Positions 49,735 through 59,209 of a DNA stretch of 63,122 nt are shown here, one piece after another. A program made the position numbers and the translations under genes. Each line of letters starts with the position of its first letter. Position 1 is the stretch's first letter. The notes under the pieces were generated by a model that was not told the DNA's origin, did not search any database, and saw only the letters and a program-made list of their open reading frames with translations. Source of the stretch: Pseudomonadota bacterium (GTDB lineage Bacteria > Pseudomonadota > Gammaproteobacteria > Burkholderiales > Burkholderiaceae_C); NCBI GenBank assembly GCA_021815805.1, contig JAKAZQ010000012.1, positions 1-63,122 on the forward strand, read 5' to 3'.

Positions 49735-50943
49735 TCAGGCGGCGTTGCCGTCGTCGGTGCCCAGATCCAGCGCGGCCAGGCGCCAATGGCGCATCGCCTG
49801 GTCCTCGCGTTCGATGCGTTCCTGCAAGAGCCCGAGGGCGGCGTGGATCTGCCCGCGCAGCCGGCGTTCGTCGGGCTGGCACTGCTCCAGCGCGCGTTGC
49901 AGGTACTGCTGCGCCTTGCCCCACAGTTCCATCTCGGCGCAGGCGCGCGCCGCCAGGAAGCTCGCCTGCGCCTCCTGCGGCCAGCGGTCCATCCAGCCCT
50001 CGGCCTGCGCCACGAAACCGGCGTCGACCCCGCCCAGCATGCCTCGCAGCGCCGGCATCAGCGCCGCAGGCTCGGCCTGCGGCACGCGCAGGGCCTCGAC
50101 CAGCAGGCCCCGCGCCTGCTCCGCCTCCCCCGCCAGCGCCAGGCTGCGCGCCGCGGCCACGGCGATCTGGGGATCGTGGCGCAACGACGGCTCGAAGGAC
50201 TTCCACAGGCTGCGCAGGGTTTCCGCATCGTGATCGGCCTGGCGGATCAGCCCGAGCGCGGCGCCGTGGATCATGGCCTGGGCCGCCGCGGGGTGCAAAC
50301 CGTGGTGCTTGCGCAGCGCGCCGGCCAGGCGCAGTACCTCGGCGTGGTCGTGCAGCGCGCGCGCCGCCGCCAGCGCCAGGCGCAGGGTCTGGGTGCGGCG
50401 CTGCAGACCGCCGGACAGTCCGCGCAGCGCGCGCTGTGCGGACTGCGCGTCGCGCGCCTCGATCTGCCATTGCGCCTGCAGCAGCGTGCCGGTCTCGCGT
50501 GCCGCGGCCGGCAGCGCGTCGATGTAGGCGTCGCGCCGATCGTAGGCCTGCATGGCCTGCGCGGCCTGGGCCGCGGTGAGCAGCGCGCCGGGGCGGAAGG
50601 TGTCGACCTCGGCGGCGCGTGCCGCGGCGCGCTCGGCGCGACGAAAACGCCCGCCCAGGTGGTGCAGCAGCGACTCGTGCAGCGCGGCCGCCGCCACCTG
50701 GGTGCGCCGCCGCGCGCGAAAGCGCGCCGCCGCCCGCGGCAGTCCGAGCAGCAGGCTGAGCCCGCGCACCGCGACGTACAGCAGGCCGAAGCCGAGCAAC
50801 AGCAGCAGCACGGCCAGGTTCAGCGACAGGTCGACGCGGTAGGGCGGCAGCAGGATGGCGACATTGCCGGGACGGCCGCTGGCGGCCATGGCCAGCAGCG
50901 CCGCCGCGAGCGCGAGGGTGACCAGCCAGGCGAGCCAGCGCAT
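49735..50943 (-). CDS. hemY: Heme biosynthesis HemY N-terminal domain protein
   Basis: Inner-membrane protein with two N-terminal transmembrane helices (about 2-22 and 40-64) followed by a long alpha-solenoid of TPR-like repeats (about 90-400), matching the HemY_N family coupled to hem genes in proteobacteria; this is not the Bacillus protoporphyrinogen oxidase of the same name. The ATG overlaps the hemX stop by 1 nt, so translation is coupled. 402 residues. Confidence 0.9.
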   Translation of the reverse strand: MRWLAWLVTLALAAALLAMAASGRPGNVAILLPPYRVDLSLNLAVLLLLLGFGLLYVAVRGLSLLLGLPRAAARFRARRRTQVAAAALHESLLHHLGGRFRRAERAAARAAEVDTFRPGALLTAAQAAQAMQAYDRRDAYIDALPAAARETGTLLQAQWQIEARDAQSAQRALRGLSGGLQRRTQTLRLALAAARALHDHAEVLRLAGALRKHHGLHPAAAQAMIHGAALGLIRQADHDAETLRSLWKSFEPSLRHDPQIAVAAARSLALAGEAEQARGLLVEALRVPQAEPAALMPALRGMLGGVDAGFVAQAEGWMDRWPQEAQASFLAARACAEMELWGKAQQYLQRALEQCQPDERRLRGQIHAALGLLQERIEREDQAMRHWRLAALDLGTDDGNAA

Positions 50944-52067
50944 CAATCGCCCCCCAACCCGAGGTTGTCGAGCACCTGCAGCGATTGCAGGCTGGCCACG
51001 GGCTGTGCCGTCAGGTTGACCTCGGAGACCTGCCGGGCCAGCGCCAGCGCGATCTGCGTGGCCGGCTGGCGGGCATTGAACTGGTCGCGCAGCACACGCA
51101 GGATCTGCTGCATGTCGGCAGCGAAGCCGACCGGGTTGCGCGACAGCAGATCCAGGCGCGCATTGAGCACGCGCAGTTTCAGGTTGGCGCGCAGGAACGC
51201 ATGCTGCGACGGCGTCTCCAGCAGGGCCTCGGGCCGGTCGACCCGCGTCACCGAGACCAGCTGCCGGGCCTGGCTCCAGGCCGCCGCGCTCCAGTGCCCC
51301 AGCCACTGCTTCCAGCCCGCAGCCGGCGGCGCCGTGCCGTGCGCCGCGGGCGCCGAGGCACCCTGCAACGGCGCGGCCGATCCGAGCACCTGCAGGCCGT
51401 CGATCATGTGCGACAGCTGATCCAGGCGCTGCGCGGCCACCGGAACATCCGGAACCACCGCGGCGCGCAGGCGCGCCAGGTCGGCCTGCACCGCGCGGGC
51501 CACCAGCGCCGCGCGCGAACCCGGCGCGCGCTGCAGGCGCTGCAGGCTGGTCTGCAGCGTGCCGATCAGCGGTTGCAGCGACCCCGTGAGCTCGGCCTGC
51601 TGCTGGGCCAGCGCGATGAGCTCGTCGGTCTGGCCGAGAAACGCGTCGTCGCGGCTTTTCGCGAGATCCTGCACCAGTTGCTGCAGTGCCTGGCGCTGCG
51701 CGGCGAGATCCTGCTCGCGGGTTTGCAGCACCGCGACCTTGGCCTCCAGATCGCGCATCGCCTGCGCGTTCTGCGAGGCGATGGTGCGCGCCTCGATGGC
51801 GCGGGTCTGCGCCTGTCCCAGGCGCTGCGCGATCTCGGCCTGGGTGGCGTACAGGCGCTGGTTCAGCCACCACGCATTGGCGGCGATCAGGCCCAGCAGC
51901 ACGAGCACGGCCAGCCACAGCCACGCCCGCCCCGTCGCGTCGGCGGCACGCGGCGCCCCCGGCACCTGCGCCGGCGCCATGCCGGACGAGGAGGCCTGGG
52001 CGGGAGCCGCCGGCGGCGGGGACGCCGGCGCGGGCGGTTGTTCGTCTGGGGCGGTGTTCTCGGACAT
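50943..52067 (-). CDS. hemX: HemX family protein (uroporphyrinogen-III C-methyltransferase-like)
   Basis: 374 residues. Pro/Ala-rich cytoplasmic start, one membrane helix (WLWLAVLVLLGLIAANAWWL, about 72-91), then a coiled-coil region (QAEIAQRLGQAQTRAIEART and on) and a C-terminal domain ending NARLDLLSRNPVGFAADMQQ. It fits the HemX family, often mislabelled as a methyltransferase; the SAM-binding motifs are absent, so it is probably a structural or scaffold partner of HemY. Start at ATG 52067. Confidence 0.87.
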   Translation of the reverse strand: MSENTAPDEQPPAPASPPPAAPAQASSSGMAPAQVPGAPRAADATGRAWLWLAVLVLLGLIAANAWWLNQRLYATQAEIAQRLGQAQTRAIEARTIASQNAQAMRDLEAKVAVLQTREQDLAAQRQALQQLVQDLAKSRDDAFLGQTDELIALAQQQAELTGSLQPLIGTLQTSLQRLQRAPGSRAALVARAVQADLARLRAAVVPDVPVAAQRLDQLSHMIDGLQVLGSAAPLQGASAPAAHGTAPPAAGWKQWLGHWSAAAWSQARQLVSVTRVDRPEALLETPSQHAFLRANLKLRVLNARLDLLSRNPVGFAADMQQILRVLRDQFNARQPATQIALALARQVSEVNLTAQPVASLQSLQVLDNLGLGGD

Positions 52068-52145
52068 GGCGCCGATTCTAGGCAAGCTGCGGCGTCGTGC
52101 CCGATGAATCGGTGCAGCACCGGCGGCGCGTGGGGTGAACAAGGC

Positions 52146-52976
52146 TCATTCCGGGCTCCGCGGACCCGCGTGCAGCGCCTGCAGCAGCGCCTCGGCACGG
52201 AACACCACCTGGTCGACGCGCCCGAAACCGGCCGCGCGCGCCGCCTGCGCGACCCGCGGGTGATGCACCAGCGCACGCTGGCGCGCCAGCGCGTGCGCCG
52301 GCTCCAGCTTCGCGGCGCGCAGCAGTGCGCACAGGTTGTGCACGGAAGCGGCGGAGGCGAGCAGCCATGCCGCGCCGTCCTCGAGCAGACCATGCAGGCG
52401 CAGCAGGCGATCGGCGTCGGCCGGCGGCGCCACGCGTCGGTAGGCCTCGACAACCTGCACGCAGGCACCCTCGGCGCGCAGCGTCTCGGCCAGCCAGTCG
52501 CGCCCGCCGTCGCCGCGCAGGATGAGCACGCGCGTGCCGCGCCAGCACGCACGCCAGGCGCGCAGCGCCTGCCACAGCGCCTCGGAGTCTGCCCCTGCCT
52601 GCGACGCCGCGATGAGCTGCAGCGCCGAGGCGGGCTCGCCGCGAGCGCGCAACGCGCGCTCGAAGGCCTCGCGGCTGGCCGCGCCGATCAGCCCCACGGC
52701 ACACGTCGCCGGCCATGGCTGTCGCCGCAGGCGCAGCACCGCATGCACGGCCGACGGACTGACGGGCACGGCAAGCTGCCACTGCTCCAGGTGTTCGAGG
52801 GCCTCGCGGGCGACCGCCGGGCTCGACGGCTCGGCGATGTGGATCAGCGCGAATTCCCGCACCCGCACGCCGGCCGCGCGCAGCGCGAGTTCCAGTTGCG
52901 AGTCCTGCCGAGCGGCCGCGGGATCCCGCGCCCGCGTGTCGACGAGTTCGGGCGTGCCTTGCACGTGAGCCGGCAT
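52146..52976 (-). CDS. hemD: Uroporphyrinogen-III synthase
   Basis: Cyclises hydroxymethylbilane with inversion of ring D. The family is poorly conserved; support comes from the two-lobe pattern, the VSPSAVHAVL segment of lobe 1 (residues about 72-81), LILRGDGGRDWLAETLRAEG and VEAYRRV in lobe 2, LLASAASVHNLCAL, and the position directly after hemC. 276 residues, normal. ATG at 52976; 34-nt gap to hemC. Confidence 0.9.
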   Translation of the reverse strand: MPAHVQGTPELVDTRARDPAAARQDSQLELALRAAGVRVREFALIHIAEPSSPAVAREALEHLEQWQLAVPVSPSAVHAVLRLRRQPWPATCAVGLIGAASREAFERALRARGEPASALQLIAASQAGADSEALWQALRAWRACWRGTRVLILRGDGGRDWLAETLRAEGACVQVVEAYRRVAPPADADRLLRLHGLLEDGAAWLLASAASVHNLCALLRAAKLEPAHALARQRALVHHPRVAQAARAAGFGRVDQVVFRAEALLQALHAGPRSPE

Positions 52977-53010
52977 GACGCCCTGCGAGGCCCAGCGCCG
53001 AGCCCGCGGC

Positions 53011-53985
53011 TCAGGCCGCCTGCAGGCGCTCGAGCAGGGCCTGCGCGCCCTGCCCGCGCAGCTCCTGCGCGGCCTGGCGCCCCAGTTCCTCGGCCTGCTC
53101 GGGATGACTCACCGCGGCATGCACCTGGGTGCGCAGCACCTGCGAGGCGTCGGGCATGCCCAGCACGGCACGCAGGTGCAACGCGCCGCCACCGAGGCCC
53201 CAGCGGGCGTGCGCACCCAGCGGGGTGCTGCAGCTGCCGCCGAGCTCGCGCGCCAGCGCGCGCTCGGCCAGCGCGGCAAGCGCCGTCGGCGCATGCTGCA
53301 GCGCGCCCAGGCGTTGCGCCAGCTCCGGCTCGCCGCTGCGGATCTCCAGGCCGAGCGCGGCCTGACCCGGCGCCGGCAGCATCTGCTCGGTGTCGAGCAA
53401 ACAGCGGATGCGCTCGCGCAGCCCCAGGCGCAGCAGGCCGGCGGCCGCCAGCACGATGCCGTCGAACTGGCCCTCGTCGAGCTTGCGCAGGCGCGTGTCG
53501 AGGTTGCCGCGCAGCGGCCGCACCTGCAGATCCGGACGCACGGCACGGATCTGCATCTCGCGCCGCAGGCTGGAGGTTCCCACCACGGCGCCGCGCGGCA
53601 GTTCGCTGAAATGCGCGGCGCGCTCCGACACCCAGGCGTCGCGCGCGTCCTCGCGCTCCAGGATCGCGCACAGCACGAAGCCTTCGGGCAGTTGCATCGG
53701 CACGTCCTTCAGCGAATGCACCGCCAGGTCGGCCGTGCGCTGCTGCATCGCGTTCTCGAGTTCCTTGACGAACAGCCCCTTGCCGCCGACCTTGGACAGC
53801 GTGCGGTCAAGGATCTGGTCGCCACGCGTGGTCATGGCGTGGATGCGCACCTGCAGGCGCGGGTCGAGCTCGAGCAGGCGCCCGCGCACGTGCTCGGCCT
53901 GCCACAGGGCGAGACGGCTTTCGCGCGATGCGATGACCAGCGAGGCGTCGCGCGCGCCGGCGGATGGTGAGGAAACGTCGGACAT
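53011..53985 (-). CDS. hemC: Hydroxymethylbilane synthase (porphobilinogen deaminase)
   Basis: Polymerises four porphobilinogen units. [16 protein letters not shown] and [20 protein letters not shown] at the N-terminus, [14 protein letters not shown], and [15 protein letters not shown] with the Cys that holds the dipyrromethane cofactor. 324 residues, slightly long because of an extended N-terminus. The start at 53985 has no ribosome-binding site; a -10 box ends 6 nt before it, so the mRNA is predicted leaderless. Confidence 0.96.
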   Translation of the reverse strand: MSDVSSPSAGARDASLVIASRESRLALWQAEHVRGRLLELDPRLQVRIHAMTTRGDQILDRTLSKVGGKGLFVKELENAMQQRTADLAVHSLKDVPMQLPEGFVLCAILEREDARDAWVSERAAHFSELPRGAVVGTSSLRREMQIRAVRPDLQVRPLRGNLDTRLRKLDEGQFDGIVLAAAGLLRLGLRERIRCLLDTEQMLPAPGQAALGLEIRSGEPELAQRLGALQHAPTALAALAERALARELGGSCSTPLGAHARWGLGGGALHLRAVLGMPDASQVLRTQVHAAVSHPEQAEELGRQAAQELRGQGAQALLERLQAA

Positions 53986-54066
53986 GGGCCGATGCTATCA
54001 GCCCGCCACGCTGCCGCATTCTCGCCAGCGGGGCGACCCGCCGGCTGCCGCTGATAGCATCGGCCC
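53986..54066. promoter_or_regulatory. Symmetrical divergent promoters of hemC and ppc
   Basis: GGGCCGATGCTATCAGC (53986-54002) and GCTGATAGCATCGGCCC (54050-54066) are exact 17-bp inverted copies, 47 bp apart. Each contains the extended -10 TGATAGCAT. Toward hemC, 6 nt remain to the ATG; toward ppc, about 134 nt of leader. -35 matches are weak on both sides, consistent with extended -10 promoters or activator dependence. Confidence 0.65.
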
Positions 54067-54200
54067 GAGCGCCCGCCGGCGCGATGCTCGCCGGGATCGG
54101 CGCGGATCCTGCGTCCCCGGGTGCCCGGCGCGCCGCCGCCACGCGCCCTCCACGCGCCCTCCCATTCGTCACCGCGTCCTCCTCTCGCCGACCCTCGACC

Positions 54201-57020
<2,820 letters not shown>

Positions 57021-57059
57021 GCCTTTGTCCAGGCCCGCTGTGGAATAATGGACGGCTCG

Positions 57060-57146
57060 GCCGGGATGGCGGAATCGGTAGACGCAGCGGACTCAAAATC
57101 CGCCGCCAGCGATGGTGTGGGGGTTCGAGTCCCCCTCCCGGCACCA
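57060..57146 (+). tRNA. tRNA-Leu(CAA)
   Basis: 87-nt cloverleaf with encoded CCA. Acceptor GCCGGGA/TCCCGGC, D-loop ATCGGTAGACG, anticodon stem GCGGA/TCCGC around CTCAAAA, giving anticodon CAA (UUG codons), class II variable arm and T-arm GGGGGTTCGAGTCCCCC. Marks the left edge of the accessory segment. Confidence 0.97.
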
Positions 57147-57151
57147 AGCAC

Positions 57152-57187
57152 AAAAAAATGGCATCGCTGACGCGATGCCATTTTTTT
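57152..57187. terminator. Strong bidirectional intrinsic terminator after tRNA-Leu(CAA)
   Basis: Exact 16-bp stem: A7 then TGGCATCGC, loop TGAC, then GCGATGCCA followed by T7. The A-tract/T-tract symmetry makes it work on both strands, ending the tRNA transcript and anything arriving from the vapBC side. Confidence 0.92.
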
Positions 57188-57308
57188 ATTGCGCGGCAAG
57201 GGACGCGCAGCTCAGGCTCATGAGGCAGCTGCAGTTCCTCGGCGAGGCGCTGTTGCCGAACGTCCTTGGGCAAGTTCACGCTGAACCCATGCCCGATCAG
57301 GGGCCTTG

Positions 57309-57360
57309 ACAGGCTGTTGAAATACCCCAGGGGGCCCCATGGGGTATTTCAACAGCCTGT
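57309..57360. repeat. Perfect 21-bp inverted repeat with GC palindromic loop
   Basis: Arms begin ACAGGCTGTTGAAATACC and end GGTATTTCAACAGCCTGT, 21 nt each with a 10-nt GGGGGCCCCA centre. The outer part, AGGCTGTTGAAA, looks like a transposon terminal sequence, so this may be two IS ends abutted. It sits 1 nt inside the vapC stop codon and could act as the 3' stem of the vapBC mRNA, but there is no T-tract. Confidence 0.8.
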
Positions 57361-57788
57361 TAGGCCGAAGCTTCCCACGGATTGATGAGCGCAACCCCGG
57401 TGGATCGAAAATCCGCGACATTCCGGGTCACCACGGTCATGCCATGGACGAGGGCAGTGGCCGCGATGAGCGCGTCGCGCTCGCCGCGCCGGTCGGGCAC
57501 ATGCAACCTTGCACAACGAAGAGCCACGGCGGTATCCACGGGCAAGGTGCGGCGGGAGAATTCTGGCAAGACGTGCTGCTCCAGCCAAGACCGCAGCAAT
57601 GCTCCTTGGGTGGCATCCCTGCGCTCGACCGACAGAACGCCGAGTTCCAACTCCAGGATGGTGATGGCGGACACGAAGAGTTCCGCGGCATCCACGGTAT
57701 CCGTCCACGCTGTCAGATTGACATCTGCCTTGCCCAGTCGGACCTTCCGCAGTTCAGAGACCACGTTCGTATCGAGAACGTACATCAT
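57360..57788 (-). CDS. vapC: VapC/FitB-type PIN-domain toxin
   Basis: Ribonuclease toxin of a type II toxin-antitoxin pair, 142 residues. PIN acidic residues are present: D6 in VLDTNVVSEL, E46 in AITILELELG, D105 in GERDALIAAT and D126 in RNVADF, so it should be active. Start ATG 57788 overlaps the antitoxin stop as ATGA; an ATG one codon later is possible. FitB-like members often pair with Phd/YefM antitoxins, as here. Base composition is less GC-rich than flanking genes. Confidence 0.92.
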   Translation of the reverse strand: MMYVLDTNVVSELRKVRLGKADVNLTAWTDTVDAAELFVSAITILELELGVLSVERRDATQGALLRSWLEQHVLPEFSRRTLPVDTAVALRCARLHVPDRRGERDALIAATALVHGMTVVTRNVADFRSTGVALINPWEASA

Positions 57789-58039
57789 GAAAGGCAATCC
57801 GACCCGACCTCGAGCGTCAGCCGCGGCGGATGGAACTCGATGTCGGCGACGCCCGGCATCGCCAACGCATCGGCAATGTTGCGCCGCTGCTTGATGAGGC
57901 GCTGATACTCCTCGAAACTCATCAGCACGTGCGCCGGCCTGCCTCGATCAGTGATGAATACCGGCCCACTATCTGCAGCACGCTTTGCCTCGCTCGCGCC
58001 TTGGTTGAACTCGCGGCTTGTCAAGGTGGTGATCGGCAT
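57785..58039 (-). CDS. Phd/YefM-family antitoxin
   Basis: 84-residue DNA-binding antitoxin partner of the PIN toxin. The N-terminal fold is typical: TSREFNQGASEAKRAADSGP, VFITDRGRPAHVLMSFEEYQ. The C-terminal 30 residues, likely the toxin-neutralising part, contain ALAMPGVADIEFHPPR. First gene of the operon, overlapping vapC by 4 nt. An operator-like repeat is upstream. Confidence 0.92.
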   Translation of the reverse strand: MPITTLTSREFNQGASEAKRAADSGPVFITDRGRPAHVLMSFEEYQRLIKQRRNIADALAMPGVADIEFHPPRLTLEVGSDCLS

Positions 58040-58061
58040 GATGGCTTCGCTCCAAACATCG

Positions 58062-58081
58062 ATGTAGCCATGTTACTACAT
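58062..58081 (-). promoter_or_regulatory. Promoter-operator of the toxin-antitoxin operon
   Basis: Inverted repeat ATGTAG-N8-CTACAT centred 32 nt upstream of the antitoxin ATG. A TAACAT -10-like box on the minus strand (58070-58075) lies inside it, as expected for autorepression by the antitoxin-toxin complex. No good -35 is seen. Confidence 0.55.
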
Positions 58082-58352
58082 TCATCGACTCCCGCGCACA
58101 CCGAGGGCCGCCACCCCAACCCGTGACTGAAGCAGCGTTCCGGCCTGAGCGTGAAGGTCCAGTTCGCAGATTCGCCTCCTCCGGCGCACCAATCGATGAG
58201 GGAAATGGGCACCGCAGCAGCGGGCACTAGCCTCCACGGAACCTGCGGAGGTTCATTGCGCGGTCCAAGCGCACCGCGAAGGAAATACATCATTGAGCAA
58301 CACGCGGGCGCGATCATCGGGGAAATCGGCCACGTCGACGCAATCCCATTTC
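58082..58352. other. Gap between the antitoxin operon and the GNAT gene
   Basis: About 270 bp beyond the operator. A minus frame here (58021-58317, 98 codons) has a run SANWTFTLRPERCFSHG that looks less random than usual but has no ribosome-binding site or known domain; I see no other feature. Confidence 0.4.
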
Positions 58353-58919
58353 ATGGAACCCACGGTGCACCTGGACTCGGTACAGCGCACTCTGCGCACC
58401 GAGCGGCTGCTGCTGCGTCCGCTCGAACCCGCGGATGCCCCCGCGTTGCTGCGGTTGTATGGGGAACCCGAAGTCACGAGAGACTACGAGATCGATACCT
58501 TGACGCGCCTGGAGCAGGCCGAAGTCGTGCTGCAAACGTATTTGCAGTTCCACCGGCGCTTTGCTCTGGTCCCCGGCGGGGACGGGGATCTGATTGGCAC
58601 TTGCGGGTATACCTTGTGGGATGAAACCAGCCGCATGGCGTCATTCGGCTACGACTTGGCCCACGCCTATTGGGGGCTTGGCCTGATGCGCGAGGCCGCG
58701 GCGGCAGTGCTCGGCTACGGATTTGCCGTGATGCAGCTCCATCGCGTCAATGCCCTGACCACCCTCTACAACGTTCGATCCATGAAGTTGTTGGCCGGAC
58801 TGGGCTTTCATGAGGACGGCGTTTTGCCGCAATTTTCCTACTGGAAGAACGCATATCACGACATGCGCATCTTCAGCCTGCTGCGCTCGCAGGTCATGCC
58901 GGCTGGATCGACGACTTGA
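58353..58919 (+). CDS. GNAT family N-acetyltransferase, RimJ/RimL-like
   Basis: 188 residues. Typical RimJ/RimL pattern: LRTERLLLRPLEPADAPAL at the N-terminus, GTCGYTLWDETSRMASFGYD, the acetyl-CoA-binding stretch YWGLGLMREAAAAVLGYGF with the Q/RxxGxG/A-type loop in the form YWGLGLM, and LTTLYNVRSMKLLAGLGFHE. Substrate unknown (protein N-termini, amino acids or antibiotics in this family). Start ATG 58353. It is flanked on both sides by vapBC sequences in the opposite orientation. Confidence 0.9.
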   Translation: MEPTVHLDSVQRTLRTERLLLRPLEPADAPALLRLYGEPEVTRDYEIDTLTRLEQAEVVLQTYLQFHRRFALVPGGDGDLIGTCGYTLWDETSRMASFGYDLAHAYWGLGLMREAAAAVLGYGFAVMQLHRVNALTTLYNVRSMKLLAGLGFHEDGVLPQFSYWKNAYHDMRIFSLLRSQVMPAGSTT

Positions 58920-58947
58920 GCCGCCTCGCTGCAAGGTCGCGCAGAAT

Positions 58948-59049
58948 TCATGCAGCAACACAGGTCCATGCCGTCGGATGGGCACCTGCCTCGCCAGGTC
59001 GGACCATCCGCGGTTCCGAGACCAGGTTCGTATCGAGACCGTACATCAT
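58948..59049 (-). pseudogene. Decayed vapC 5' fragment
   Basis: 33 codons beginning MMYGLDTNLVSEPRMVRPGE and stopping at TGA shortly after AWT, against MMYVLDTNVVSELRKVRLGK in the intact toxin at 57788. Only the first beta-strand and Asp of the PIN domain remain. The overlap with the antitoxin remnant (ATGATG after the stop) is preserved exactly as in the intact pair. Confidence 0.85.
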
Positions 59050-59152
59050 GAAAGGCCAGCCGATCCGACCTCAAGGATGCGCCGCGGCGCATGGAACCTG
59101 ATGTCGGAGACGTCCGGCATGGCCCATGCATCGGCCCTGTCGCGCCGCGTGG
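59046..59152 (-). pseudogene. Decayed antitoxin 3' fragment
   Basis: Encodes ADAWAMPDVSDIRFHAPRRI then LEVGSAGLS, aligned with ADALAMPGVADIEFHPPRLT then LEVGSDCLS of the intact antitoxin. About the last 33 codons remain; upstream of 59152 the homology ends at an 8-bp tandem repeat. Confidence 0.85.
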
Positions 59153-59189
59153 CTGCGTGGCTGCGTGGCCGCGTGGCCGCATGGCCGAG
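59150..59189. repeat. 8-bp tandem repeat, five units
   Basis: TGGCTGCG twice, TGGCCGCG, TGGCCGCA and TGGCCGAG. It marks the break in the antitoxin remnant and lies just beyond the 3' end of the P-type ATPase gene. Confidence 0.8.
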
Positions 59190-59209
59190 CACGATACCGA
59201 CCTGGCGCT

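Noticed and set aside
57188..57308. Possible minus-strand peptide containing VNLPKDVRQQRLAEELQL
   Set aside because: Looks somewhat protein-like but has no start with a ribosome-binding site, runs into the terminator and matches no family I know.
57309..57365. Integron attC site next to vapBC and GNAT genes
   Set aside because: GTTAGGC matches the core-site consensus, and toxin-antitoxin and GNAT genes are common cassettes, but the repeat is perfect without the unpaired bases of attC, the genes are in opposite orientations and no second attC or integrase is seen.
58021..58317. 98-codon minus frame upstream of the antitoxin
   Set aside because: Overlaps the antitoxin start and operator; no ribosome-binding site or recognisable domain.
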